The position numbers and the translations under genes were made by a program. Below, in pieces: positions 43,631-51,924 of a stretch of 64,000 nt of DNA. Source of the DNA: Eubacteriaceae bacterium. Lineage in GTDB: Bacteria; Bacillota; Clostridia; Oscillospirales; Acutalibacteraceae. Each line of letters starts with the position of its first letter. The first letter of the stretch is position 1. A model generated the notes under the pieces. It saw only the letters and a program-made list of their open reading frames with translations. It ran no database searches and had not been told where the DNA came from. The DNA is taken from the NCBI GenBank assembly GCA_021770095.1, contig JAETRQ010000004.1, positions 218,998 through 282,997 of the forward strand, read 5' to 3'.

Positions 43631-44824
43631 TTATTTGATTTTACCGTAAAGGCATTTTGTTTCCCCTTTTTCAATCACAAGACCGCAAAAATTGCACATA
43701 ATGCATTTTGCAGCTGTCTGTTTTCCTGTTTTCAGTTTGTGTACAAGATTTGGTTCACAAATAAAGGGTCTGCACATGGATATAGCATCAGCCTTACCTG
43801 TGGATACAATGCTTTCCATATCATCAAGTTTATGGATACCGCCGACAACTATGACGGGGATGGATAACTCTTTTTTAATTTTTTCTGCATTGCTGACATT
43901 GAAATTTTCAAGCGGGGCAGGCTGCTTTATCAACGGATTAATCGCCGTGGCACAACCCAGTGCGAATTTTTTGAAGTGTTTTGGGAACGATGCACAAGGT
44001 TCTCTGTATTCAAAAACGGCTTCCATCGGCATAATTTTGCTTCGCATTGTGCGCATTCCGTCCTCAACGGTACCGCATGAGATTTCAACAGCATCCAAAC
44101 CTGCATTCTCAAGTATTTTGCATATTTTGATGGATTCTTCGATATTCATACCGCCTTTTCTTCCGTCTTCGGCACTTAATTTTATCCAGACAGGGAGAGT
44201 GGTTTTTGATTTTATTCCTTTGATAATTTCAATCACTATTCGGCATCTGTTTTCTGTTGAGCCACCCCAAATGTCTTTTCTGTTATTACCGTATGGAGAA
44301 AGAAAATCGTGCAGTAAATATCCGTGACCGCCGTGGAGCTGAACAGCATCAAATCCGCATTTTTCTGCACGGACAGATGCAGTAATAAAATCTTCAATTA
44401 TCTGTTCTATATCATTTTTTGTAAGTTCTTTTGCTTTATCGGGATAGAATAAGTGTCTTTTTGCAGTAGGAGCAACTTTTTGACAGCCGATAACTTTTGA
44501 AGATGTTTGTCTGCCGCAATGTGCGATTTGTAAAATAATCGGAGTATTATATTTATGCACGGCAGAAACTAATTTTTTATATTCATCAAGATTCTGATCA
44601 TTATGAATTTTGAGCATAGCGGGATATGGAGACATTCCGTTTTCACTTACGCCTGCGTATCCTGTGATTATGCATCCGACTTCATTTTTGGCAAGATATT
44701 CATATTTGCGTATTAATTTTTCTGTTGGTGCTCCGTTTGAATCTGCCAGTCCATCATGTGTGGCAGAACGGATAATTCTGTTTTTTAATTTTATATTTCC
44801 AAAATTAACATTGTCAAAAATCAT
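43631..44824 (-). CDS. Old-Yellow-Enzyme-type NADH:flavin oxidoreductase with Fe-S cluster
   Basis: A 397-aa protein with the FMN-binding barrel of the OYE family: LKNRIIRSATHDGLAD, GFDAVQLHGGHGYLLHDFLS and an HG-x-H substrate motif. The C terminus has C-x2-C-x2-C-x10-C in KCIMCNFCGLVIEKG...C, the 4Fe-4S site of the 2,4-dienoyl-CoA-reductase branch, but the second FAD/NAD domain of that branch is absent. It probably reduces an activated C=C bond with electrons from an outside donor. The substrate is unknown. It lies downstream of the SPATG protein gene but behind a terminator. Confidence 0.88.
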   Translation of the reverse strand: MIFDNVNFGNIKLKNRIIRSATHDGLADSNGAPTEKLIRKYEYLAKNEVGCIITGYAGVSENGMSPYPAMLKIHNDQNLDEYKKLVSAVHKYNTPIILQIAHCGRQTSSKVIGCQKVAPTAKRHLFYPDKAKELTKNDIEQIIEDFITASVRAEKCGFDAVQLHGGHGYLLHDFLSPYGNNRKDIWGGSTENRCRIVIEIIKGIKSKTTLPVWIKLSAEDGRKGGMNIEESIKICKILENAGLDAVEISCGTVEDGMRTMRSKIMPMEAVFEYREPCASFPKHFKKFALGCATAINPLIKQPAPLENFNVSNAEKIKKELSIPVIVVGGIHKLDDMESIVSTGKADAISMCRPFICEPNLVHKLKTGKQTAAKCIMCNFCGLVIEKGETKCLYGKIK

Positions 44825-44898
44825 AGTTTTACCCCGATACTCTTTTTATAAAATTATATCATTGCATAGCAGTAAAAACAATATTAAAAAGAAATAAT

Positions 44899-44930
44899 AA
44901 AACGACCATACAATCCGTATGGTCGTTTTT
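44899..44930 (-). terminator. Terminator of the riboswitch-controlled operon
   Basis: AAAACGACCATAC / GTATGGTCGTTTT stem with a 4- to 5-base loop, T-run on the minus strand, 34 bases after the stop of the SPATG protein gene. Confidence 0.9.
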
Positions 44931-44964
44931 GATATAAGGTTTCAGTTTTTATTTATAATCAAAT

Positions 44965-46134
44965 TTACTGTTCCTTTTTCTTTGCACATACTACTGTAAA
45001 TCCGGCACATGCAATTGCTGCAGAAAGAGCAATCACGCCTGCTGAAGCACCTGTGGCAGGTGATTTCTTAGATGTGTTGGTTTTTGTAGCAGTTGATGAT
45101 TTTGTTGTGTCTTTTTTGTCAGTTACTGTTGGTTTGGCAGCGGGAACAGTGGGTTCCTCAGAATCATCAGGGTCGGGATCAGAACCATCTTCCTGTGCTA
45201 TTGCAATGATGTAGAAATCCGAAAGAGCAGGGAGTGCATCCTGTGTAGCAAGTTTGTTGTCTTCACCGTCATATGTGAAGATACCTGCTGATGAACCTTC
45301 AAATGTGCAAAGGTCAGCATAGATACCGTTTAAGAAATCATAATATGTATCTATATCGGCAATATCTTCTCCGGGCCATGAAATGTTTGCGGAAAGTGCA
45401 AGTGCTGTTGAATTTGCATTTGGCTCAGTGCCGTATTCAGGGCTGTAACAATATCCGCCCTCAACTTTGTATGTTGTGTTAATTACTTTAACAGCATCAT
45501 TAAGTACGTCTGTATACTTGTCTGTGTAGTAAGATGCAAATGCAATTGCTTCAACAAAATTTGCGGTATTATCGCAAGAGTATCCGTAATAATTTGCACC
45601 TTTGCCCATTGTATAGTAATTGCTGATGTAAGTATCGCAAACTTTTTCCATAAACGTTGCTGCTGTTGTTTCATCTTCACATAACAGTACGCCGAGCGTT
45701 ATGTAACGATAGTAACTCGGTATTGCACAAGGTTCGGTTGGGTCAAGTGCTAAAAATGCTTTTTCAATATTAAATCCGTAAAAGTCGGCAGGGTCTTCTC
45801 CAAGGCCGACAAGTGCTGCGATAACTGCACCATAGGTTGCAAGGCTTTCGCCATAGGCAGAAACGATTTTGCCGTTGTTGCGTTCGAGGTTGGCTTTGAC
45901 ATCTGCAATGAAAGCGTCACTGTATTTTTCAACATCACTGCCGCTGAAGGCCAGAGGTGCAAATGTGATTGCGGAGTCAACGCCGTATGTTTCAACTCCT
46001 TCGGTAAGATAAGCAGTTGCGCCTTCAACCTGCTGCCATACCTTTTCTGAACTTGGTTTGTTTGCTGCAAATGCAGTAAGACTTGTTGAAAGAATTACAC
46101 ACAATGCAAGTAAAACGGATAATAATTTTTTCAT
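44965..46134 (-). CDS. SPATG-anchored helical-repeat surface protein (transcobalamin alpha-domain-like)
   Basis: A 389-aa exported protein: signal peptide 1-23 (LLSVLLALCVILSTSLTAFA), a helical domain of about 290 residues, a Pro/Thr/Lys-rich stalk (about 315-355), then SPATG, a hydrophobic segment and KKKEQ, the layout of a sortase substrate. The helical domain has repeated segments such as ATYGAVIAALVGLGEDP and GTEPNANSTALALSAN, typical of the alpha/alpha-toroid (prenyltransferase-like) fold that forms the alpha domain of transcobalamin. It follows a DUF4430 gene by 27 bases, both under a cobalamin riboswitch. A B12-binding or presenting role is inferred. Confidence 0.8.
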   Translation of the reverse strand: MKKLLSVLLALCVILSTSLTAFAANKPSSEKVWQQVEGATAYLTEGVETYGVDSAITFAPLAFSGSDVEKYSDAFIADVKANLERNNGKIVSAYGESLATYGAVIAALVGLGEDPADFYGFNIEKAFLALDPTEPCAIPSYYRYITLGVLLCEDETTAATFMEKVCDTYISNYYTMGKGANYYGYSCDNTANFVEAIAFASYYTDKYTDVLNDAVKVINTTYKVEGGYCYSPEYGTEPNANSTALALSANISWPGEDIADIDTYYDFLNGIYADLCTFEGSSAGIFTYDGEDNKLATQDALPALSDFYIIAIAQEDGSDPDPDDSEEPTVPAAKPTVTDKKDTTKSSTATKTNTSKKSPATGASAGVIALSAAIACAGFTVVCAKKKEQ

Positions 46135-46161
46135 ATTTTTCCTCCTATATAATGCTTTATG

Positions 46162-46875
46162 CTAACAAGTGTAACTGAACACTATGCTGTCGCCGTTTGA
46201 TACGATATATTTTCCACAGCTTTTTGATATATATTTTCCGTTGACGGTATATGTCCATCCGCTCTGGTTGCCGCAGTCTTTTTCGTCAATATTGTTGAAA
46301 CCTGCAATATAAATACCGTAAGAACTACTGGTCGCATTAACACTGACTCCGTTGTTGCTGCATGCAAGTTTGACTGCATCGTATGCAGAAGAACCGTTTT
46401 GTACACGGACTGAACAATTGCTGAAGAATACACCGTTTTGCGGAACAAAATCTTCGTGACCTGCCTTGAGATTGTCCATATTACTGAGGATTTTTTTGCA
46501 TTCAACAGTTACTGTGCAGTTAACGGTTGATGATGTGGTGGTTGTTTGTTTTTTTGTTGCCGCTTTCGTTGTGCTTTTTGTTGTGTTGTTTGTGTTTTTA
46601 TTAGTTTTTTCGGCAGTTGTGTTTTTGTTGGTATCGGAGTTTTTATTTTTGTTGTTACTGTTGTCTGTTTTGTTTGTTGTGGTTACAGTCGAAGAAGTTG
46701 ATGAAACTTTTGATGTTTTGTCAGCGACAGATGCATCGTTATCATTTTCAGCAATGATTGTATGAACTGCGGAAGTGACTGTTTCACTCTGACTTTTTGA
46801 TGTTTCATCTGAACCGCACCCGAACAGGCAAAAACATAAGAATAAACAGAATAAAATTTTACTGATTTTTTTCAA
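46162..46875 (-). CDS. DUF4430 (transcobalamin C-terminal-like) lipoprotein
   Basis: A 237-aa lipoprotein starting at TTG 46875, eight bases after AGGGGG; the frame also opens from a GTG at 46932 inside the riboswitch region. MKKISKILF, a Cys/Phe/Leu-rich core and LFGC give lipidation at Cys20. A Ser/Thr/Asn/Lys stalk (about 25-120) leads to a C-terminal DUF4430 domain (about 125-237) with GSSAYDAVKLACSNNGV, CGNQSGWTYTVNGKYISKSC and VSNGDSIVFSY. DUF4430 matches the beta domain of transcobalamin and intrinsic factor. Its SD lies in a hairpin downstream of the B12 aptamer. Confidence 0.85.
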   Translation of the reverse strand: MKKISKILFCLFLCFCLFGCGSDETSKSQSETVTSAVHTIIAENDNDASVADKTSKVSSTSSTVTTTNKTDNSNNKNKNSDTNKNTTAEKTNKNTNNTTKSTTKAATKKQTTTTSSTVNCTVTVECKKILSNMDNLKAGHEDFVPQNGVFFSNCSVRVQNGSSAYDAVKLACSNNGVSVNATSSSYGIYIAGFNNIDEKDCGNQSGWTYTVNGKYISKSCGKYIVSNGDSIVFSYTC

Positions 46876-46883
46876 TAATAAAA

Positions 46884-46909
46884 CCCCCTGACTATAAAAA
46901 GGCAGGGGG
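46884..46909 (-). promoter_or_regulatory. SD-sequestering hairpin (riboswitch expression platform)
   Basis: On the minus strand CCCCCTG (46909-46903) pairs perfectly with CAGGGGG (46890-46884), which contains the ribosome-binding site of the DUF4430 gene. When it forms, translation should be blocked, so control is probably at translation. Confidence 0.75.
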
Positions 46910-46959
46910 ATATAAGGACTTTGTAAATCCACTTCTTTCCCTTTGCCCGAAAGATGAAT

Positions 46960-47100
46960 TTGGCACGGCAGGTCTCCCGACTTGTGATATAGGATAATTC
47001 CATATAAATACGCCTTCTCAGTTTCCCAATGGCTGTTGTATTTATTTCATCAGATACGGTAATGGCGGTTGCTTAGGATTCTAACCTAATTCCCTTTTAA
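46960..47100 (-). ncRNA. Cobalamin (B12) riboswitch aptamer
   Basis: On the minus strand the order of conserved blocks fits the cobalamin aptamer: GGGAATTAGGTTAGAATCC, then GCAACCGCCATTACCGTA, CAGCCATTGGG, GAGAAGGCG and the B12 box AAGTCGGGAGACCTGCC (46984-46968). Binding of adenosyl- or other cobalamins normally shuts off downstream genes. It precedes the DUF4430 gene. Small changes from the classical GCCCCCGCTACTG core are present. Confidence 0.92.
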
Positions 47101-47147
47101 TTTAAACATTGTTTAAAACCGTTAACTTTATTAAATTTAATAATATA

Positions 47148-47176
47148 AGAATACATTAATATATTCAATCTGTCAA
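47148..47176 (-). promoter_or_regulatory. Promoter of the riboswitch operon
   Basis: Minus strand: -35 TTGACA (47176-47171), 17-base spacer, -10 TATTCT (47153-47148). The -35 overlaps the hpt stop codon. A palindrome TTTAAACATTGTTTAAA lies at 47101-47117 between the start site and the aptamer. The 297 bases from 46876 to 47172 therefore hold promoter, leader, aptamer and SD hairpin. Confidence 0.75.
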
Positions 47177-47715
47177 TTGTTTTTATAAACTTCTTCTTTA
47201 AGAATTCCGATATAAGGCAGATTTCTGTAATACTGGTTATAGTCGAGTCCGTAGCCGACAACAAATGCATTCGGTACATCAACACCGATATAATCCGCGT
47301 AAATATCAACTTCTCTTCTGGCAGGCTTATCCAAAAGTGTAACCACTGCTATTGAATTCGGATTACGCTTGGCGATCATATCTTTTATATGTTTGAGTGT
47401 TCTGCCTGTGTCAAGAATATCTTCAACCAACAGAACATCAAAACCGCTCAGATCATCGCTTATGTCTTTTATTATTTTGATTGTTCCGCTTGTTGTTGTG
47501 CCTGCACCATAACTTGATGCCTGAATGAAGTCAATATTGCACGGCAGTTCAATGTATCTTGAAAGGTCGGTAAAAAAGTAAATTGAACCTTTCAGTACAC
47601 CCACAATGAGTAACTTTTTTCCTGCATAATCTTCTGTAATCTGTTTTGCAAGTTTTTTTGCGATTATGTTCAGTTCTTGTTCCGTAACAAGAATTTTTTC
47701 AATATCTTTGTTCAT
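47173..47715 (-). CDS. hpt: Hypoxanthine phosphoribosyltransferase
   Basis: Salvages hypoxanthine and guanine to IMP and GMP with PRPP. The 180-aa protein has the PRPP motif VLLVEDILDTGRTL (about 96-109) and DFIQASSYGAGTTTSG, the flexible catalytic loop region, plus DYIGVDVPNAFVVGYGLDY near the base-binding end. AGAGGAAAA precedes the ATG. It lies 50 bases downstream of the LUD gene, probably in the same transcript. Confidence 0.95.
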   Translation of the reverse strand: MNKDIEKILVTEQELNIIAKKLAKQITEDYAGKKLLIVGVLKGSIYFFTDLSRYIELPCNIDFIQASSYGAGTTTSGTIKIIKDISDDLSGFDVLLVEDILDTGRTLKHIKDMIAKRNPNSIAVVTLLDKPARREVDIYADYIGVDVPNAFVVGYGLDYNQYYRNLPYIGILKEEVYKNN

Positions 47716-47764
47716 ATTTTCCTCTTTTTCTTTCCATTAACAATTAATGTGTTGTTACAGGAAT

Positions 47765-48403
47765 TTAATATCCCAATGCTTCATTAACAATGATTACTTT
47801 TATTCGGTTCTTGTGTCTTTGTTTTGCCGATATAACATAGTTGCAGCAAATTCTTTGCTCACTTTCACATCCGTCACAAACCAAAGGAGCTTCTTTGCTC
47901 AGGCTTATACATTCACCTGTATAAGCACAGGGTGTTTTGCAGCTGAGCCTTTTTGTGTTTGGCGGTGCGGCAGTTTTTTTTACTCGGACGATGGCTTCGT
48001 TAATATCCTTGACAATTTTATTTATACCGACCACCATTATAACCTGTTTCGGTCCGTAAACAATGCATGCAACTCGGTTTGAATTTCCGTCAACGTTATA
48101 GAGTTCACCGTTTTCCGTAACTGCGTTTGATGAGCAAAAATATGTGTCACATCCAAATGCGGCAATATAAGATTGACGCAGTTCCTCACCTTCAAGACCT
48201 GTGCGGTCAATAAAGTTATAGTCACCGTTTGTTATCAAATCAAAAAGTCCGATTTGTTTTAGTGTCTCTGATCCGCCGTTTGATACACTTTCGCCTTTAT
48301 TGACAAGTGTTTTAATCAGCGGTATAACTTCTTCTTTTGTTTCAACAAAATATGGTTTGAAATTATTTTTTTCAAGATTTTTTATTGTTTTTTCAATATC
48401 CAT
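47765..48403 (-). CDS. LUD-domain protein (DUF162, lactate-utilization type)
   Basis: A 212-aa protein that is a single LUD domain, related to LutC/LutB-type proteins. It has VNKGESVSNGGSETLKQIGL, FGCDTYFCSSNAVTENGELYNVDGN and a Cys-rich stretch near the C terminus (CKTPCAYTGEC, CDGCESEQRICC). The Cys group suggests an Fe-S or metal site, unusual for a plain LUD domain. No lutA/lutB partners are adjacent. It starts two bases after the comM stop. The function is not known. Confidence 0.85.
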   Translation of the reverse strand: MDIEKTIKNLEKNNFKPYFVETKEEVIPLIKTLVNKGESVSNGGSETLKQIGLFDLITNGDYNFIDRTGLEGEELRQSYIAAFGCDTYFCSSNAVTENGELYNVDGNSNRVACIVYGPKQVIMVVGINKIVKDINEAIVRVKKTAAPPNTKRLSCKTPCAYTGECISLSKEAPLVCDGCESEQRICCNYVISAKQRHKNRIKVIIVNEALGY

Positions 48404-48405
48404 AG

Positions 48406-49938
48406 TTATTCTCCGTTATTCCAGTATTTTCTGTCCAGTGAGCGGTATTGAAGTGCTTCTGCAATATGATGTGCTGCAATTTCTTTGCTTTCTTCCAAAT
48501 CAGCAATTGTTCTGGCAATTCTCAGTATTTTGTCATACGCTCTGGCTGACAGACCGAGTTTCTCAAAACTCAGTTTTAAAAGTTCATTTGCCTCATTACC
48601 GAGTACACAATATTCTTTTGTCATTCTTGGTGTCATTTTCGCATTGCATTTGACATCTGTTCCTTTGAATCTTTCACGCTGTATCTGTCTTGCCCGATTC
48701 ACTCTTTTTTTTATATCTGCACTGCTTTCTGCATTGCTGTTGCAGGACAGTTGTTCGTATTCAACAGGTGATACCTCAATGTGAATATCTATTCTGTCAA
48801 GTATCGGACCGGATATTTTATCCATATATCTTTTCTTTGCAGCGGCTGAGCATTTGCATTCTTTGGTCGGATGACCGTAAAAACCGCATGGGCATGGATT
48901 CATTGCTGCAATCAGCATCAGGTTTGACGGGTATGTAATTGTGCCGGCTGTTCTTGAAATATTGACTACTCCGTCTTCAAGCGGCTGGCGCAGTGTTTCT
49001 TTTGTTCGTCTGTCAAATTCGGGGAACTCGTCCATAAAGATAACACCGTTGTGGGCAAGGCTGATTTCTCCCGGTCTTACCGCAGCACCTCCGCCTGCAA
49101 GTGCCTGAGCAGATATTGTATGGTGCGGTGAACGAAACGGTCTCTCATTTATCAAGGCTTGCTGCGGTGGTATTAATCCTGCAATGGAGTATATTTTTGT
49201 GCTTTCAAGCTTTTCTTCAAATGTCATATCCGGCAGGATTGTCGGCAGTCTTTTGGCAAGCATGGATTTTCCTGCTCCCGGCGGACCTATCATAATACAG
49301 TTATGACCGCCTGCTGCAGCAATTTCAAGGGCTCGCTTTGCTTCAAATTGTCCTTTAACATCAGAGAAGTCCACATCATACGTGATTTTATTTTCTGTCA
49401 GTTCAATATTATAGCAGGGTTCAATTTTTTCTGTTCCTGAAATATGTTTCATTACTTCAAAAATATTTTTTGCAGGCAGGACTTCAATGCCGTCAAGTAT
49501 ACTGCCTTCAAGCATATTGTCATACGGAATAAAAACAGATTTCATTCTGTTTTCCTTTGCCTGAATGAGCATTGGCAGAACACCATTGACTTTTCGGATT
49601 TCACCGTCAAGCGACAGTTCGCCGATAAAAGCATAATCGCTGACATCTCCGTTTAATTGACCGCTTGCTTTGAGGATGGAAATAAAAACAGGTAAATCGT
49701 ACAGTGAACCTTCTTTTTTTATGTCAGCAGGGGCAATGTTAATTGTTATTCTTGATACAGGAAAATTGAGATGACAATTCTTGATTGACGCTCTTACTCG
49801 CTCCCTGCTTTCCTTAACGACTGCATCGGGCAAACCGACTAAATCAAACCGCGGCAGCCCCTGACTGATGTCACATTCAACAGTGACGGGAAACGCATCA
49901 AGACCAAACAGACCGAGACTGTTAACTTTTGCATACAT
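48406..49938 (-). CDS. comM: YifB/ComM family Mg-chelatase-like AAA+ ATPase
   Basis: A 510-aa protein: N-terminal Lon-like domain (1-160), AAA+ domain with Walker A GPPGAGKSMLA and Walker B VIFMDEFPEF, a zinc-like Cys group (MNPCPCGFYGHPTKECKC), and a C-terminal Mg-chelatase domain (GLSARAYDKILRIARTIADL). In Vibrio ComM is a branch-migration helicase used in natural transformation; family members are widespread also in bacteria not known to be competent. It is the first gene of a comM-LUD-hpt transcript, diverging from phosphoglucomutase. Confidence 0.92.
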   Translation of the reverse strand: MYAKVNSLGLFGLDAFPVTVECDISQGLPRFDLVGLPDAVVKESRERVRASIKNCHLNFPVSRITINIAPADIKKEGSLYDLPVFISILKASGQLNGDVSDYAFIGELSLDGEIRKVNGVLPMLIQAKENRMKSVFIPYDNMLEGSILDGIEVLPAKNIFEVMKHISGTEKIEPCYNIELTENKITYDVDFSDVKGQFEAKRALEIAAAGGHNCIMIGPPGAGKSMLAKRLPTILPDMTFEEKLESTKIYSIAGLIPPQQALINERPFRSPHHTISAQALAGGGAAVRPGEISLAHNGVIFMDEFPEFDRRTKETLRQPLEDGVVNISRTAGTITYPSNLMLIAAMNPCPCGFYGHPTKECKCSAAAKKRYMDKISGPILDRIDIHIEVSPVEYEQLSCNSNAESSADIKKRVNRARQIQRERFKGTDVKCNAKMTPRMTKEYCVLGNEANELLKLSFEKLGLSARAYDKILRIARTIADLEESKEIAAHHIAEALQYRSLDRKYWNNGE

Positions 49939-49991
49939 AAAATCACCGACAAAAATTCATTATATTTTAATTATATCAGTAAATGTCATTA

Positions 49992-50020
49992 TTGACAATA
50001 GACTTTAATAAGATTAAAAT
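49992..50020 (+). promoter_or_regulatory. Promoter of the phosphoglucomutase gene
   Basis: Consensus -35 TTGACA (49992-49997), 17-base spacer, -10 TAAAAT (50015-50020), 28 bases before the ATG. Confidence 0.7.
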
Positions 50021-50048
50021 AGTATAAAGAAATTAAGGATGTGTTTTT

Positions 50049-51764
50049 ATGGATATAAATACGCTTTATAATGAGTGGCTGAAAAAGGCAGTGGCAGATC
50101 CTGACCTAAAAACAGAACTTGAATCAATAAATGGAAATGAAGAAGAAATTTTGGACAGATTTTACCGCTGTCTTGAATTTGGTACAGCAGGACTGCGCGG
50201 TGTCATCGGTGCAGGAACAAACAGAATGAATTATTACACTGTTTGTCAGGCAACACAGGGACTTGCGGATTTCCTTAATAAGCATTTTGAAAGCCCTTCG
50301 GTTGCAATCGGCTATGATTCCCGTATCAAGTCTGATTATTTCTCAATTGAAGCGGCGAAGGTATTGGCTGCAAATCATATTAAAGTTTATCTTTATAAAG
50401 AACTTCAGCCGACACCATGTATTTCGTTTGCGATAAGGCATTTTAAAACTTCAAGCGGTATCATTCTTACTGCGTCGCATAACCCTGCAAAGTATAATGG
50501 TTACAAATGCTATAATCAGAACGGCTATCAGATGACGGATGAAGAAGCGGCAGAAACATATGATTTTATTCAGAAGATTGATTACTTCACCGATATAAAA
50601 ACAATGGATTTTGATGAAGCACTTGATAAAGGCTTGATTGAATATATGGGTGATGATGTTATTGATGCTTTTCTTGATGAAGTTGTTAAACAGTGCGTTA
50701 ATCCTGATATAATTAAAAATGCAGGACTGAAAGTAATCTACACGCCGCTTAACGGAACAGGCAATAAACCTGTAAGGAAGATACTTGACCGAATCGGCGT
50801 TAAGGATGTTTATATTGTTCCTGAGCAGGAAAATCCTGACGGCAACTTCCCGACTTGTCCGTTCCCGAACCCTGAAATCAAACAGGCATTTGAGTGTGCA
50901 TTGAAAATGGCAGAGGAAGTTAAGCCTGATTTACTCCTCGCAACAGACCCTGACTGTGACCGTGTAGGTATTGCAGTTAAAGACGGCAACGGCGGATATA
51001 AACTTATGAGCGGTAACGAAGTCGGTGCAATGATGCTCAATTATCTCCTTTCGCAAAAAAAGGAAAAGGGAACATTGTCATCAAACAGCATTGCAGTTAA
51101 GTCCTTTGTTTCAACCGACCTTGCAGAGGTTATTGCGAAAAAGTATAATTGCACATTCAAAAATCTTTTGACAGGATTCAAATATATCGGCGAACTTATT
51201 ACCGAACTTGAATCACAGGGCAGAGCAGACGACTTTGTTATGGGATTTGAAGAATCATATGGTTACCTTGCAGGAACGCATGCAAGGGATAAAGATGCAG
51301 TTGTTGCGTCAATGCTGATTTGTGAAATGGCTGCTTTTTATAAATCAAAGGGCAAGAGCCTTGCACAGGTAATGGATAGTCTTTATGACGAGTTCGGTTA
51401 TTATCTGAATATTGTTTCAAGTTACACTTTTGAAGGTGCGTCAGGTATGGAAAAAATGGCCGGTATTATGGACGGTCTTCGTTCAAATCCTCCAAAGTCA
51501 TTTGCAGATATGCCGATTACAGTTGTTGATGATTATAAAACCTCTGTTTCATTGAATATTGCGGATGGTACAACTTCTGTTATTGAACTTCCGAAATCAA
51601 ATGTCCTTGCATATACATTGACCGACGGAAACAAAATTATTGTTCGCCCGTCAGGAACAGAGCCAAAAATAAAAGCATATATAACCGCAATCGGAAAAGA
51701 TAAAGAATCTGCACAGTCTATTGCCGATAAACTTATGGCAGATGCGGATGCTTTAATGAGGTAA
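50049..51764 (+). CDS. pgcA: Phosphoglucomutase/phosphomannomutase (alpha-D-phosphohexomutase)
   Basis: Interconverts glucose-1- and glucose-6-phosphate (or mannose phosphates). The 571-aa length and GTAGLRGVIGAGTNRMN start are those of the PgcA type. The phospho-serine loop is TASHNPAKYNGYK, the Mg loop DPDCDRVG, the sugar loop GFEESYGY and the phosphate-binding loop RPSGTEPKIK. It supplies UDP-glucose precursors for envelope polymers. A 31-aa gene follows after nine bases. Confidence 0.94.
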   Translation: MDINTLYNEWLKKAVADPDLKTELESINGNEEEILDRFYRCLEFGTAGLRGVIGAGTNRMNYYTVCQATQGLADFLNKHFESPSVAIGYDSRIKSDYFSIEAAKVLAANHIKVYLYKELQPTPCISFAIRHFKTSSGIILTASHNPAKYNGYKCYNQNGYQMTDEEAAETYDFIQKIDYFTDIKTMDFDEALDKGLIEYMGDDVIDAFLDEVVKQCVNPDIIKNAGLKVIYTPLNGTGNKPVRKILDRIGVKDVYIVPEQENPDGNFPTCPFPNPEIKQAFECALKMAEEVKPDLLLATDPDCDRVGIAVKDGNGGYKLMSGNEVGAMMLNYLLSQKKEKGTLSSNSIAVKSFVSTDLAEVIAKKYNCTFKNLLTGFKYIGELITELESQGRADDFVMGFEESYGYLAGTHARDKDAVVASMLICEMAAFYKSKGKSLAQVMDSLYDEFGYYLNIVSSYTFEGASGMEKMAGIMDGLRSNPPKSFADMPITVVDDYKTSVSLNIADGTTSVIELPKSNVLAYTLTDGNKIIVRPSGTEPKIKAYITAIGKDKESAQSIADKLMADADALMR

Positions 51765-51773
51765 GGAGATATA

Positions 51774-51869
51774 ATGAACAGGAAATGGGTTAAAATAACA
51801 GCCATCATTTTAGCCGCACTTATGGCAGTCAGCGGACTTGGTGTTGGACTGGTATCATTTTTTCAATAA
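51774..51869 (+). CDS. 31-aa single-helix membrane peptide
   Basis: MNRKWVKITAII and LAALMAVSGLGVGLVSFFQ: a short basic start and one membrane helix. AAGGAG six bases before the ATG, the short gap behind phosphoglucomutase, and a terminator right after the stop support a real gene. Similar tiny membrane proteins (DUF4044-like) occur widely in Clostridia. The function is unknown. Confidence 0.65.
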   Translation: MNRKWVKITAIILAALMAVSGLGVGLVSFFQ

Positions 51870-51880
51870 AATATAAAGTG

Positions 51881-51918
51881 AAAGAGGACTGATAGAGAAA
51901 TCAATCAGTCCTCTTTTT
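51881..51918. terminator. Terminator after the 31-aa gene
   Basis: AAAGAGGACTGAT / ATCAGTCCTCTTT stem with T-runs on both strands; it also serves the convergent acyltransferase gene. Confidence 0.9.
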
Positions 51919-51924
51919 TACTTA

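Noticed and set aside
46876-46932. GTG at 46932 as start of the DUF4430 gene
   Set aside because: It would add 19 residues encoded across the SD hairpin, without a ribosome site, and would spoil the signal peptide; the TTG at 46875 has a good SD.
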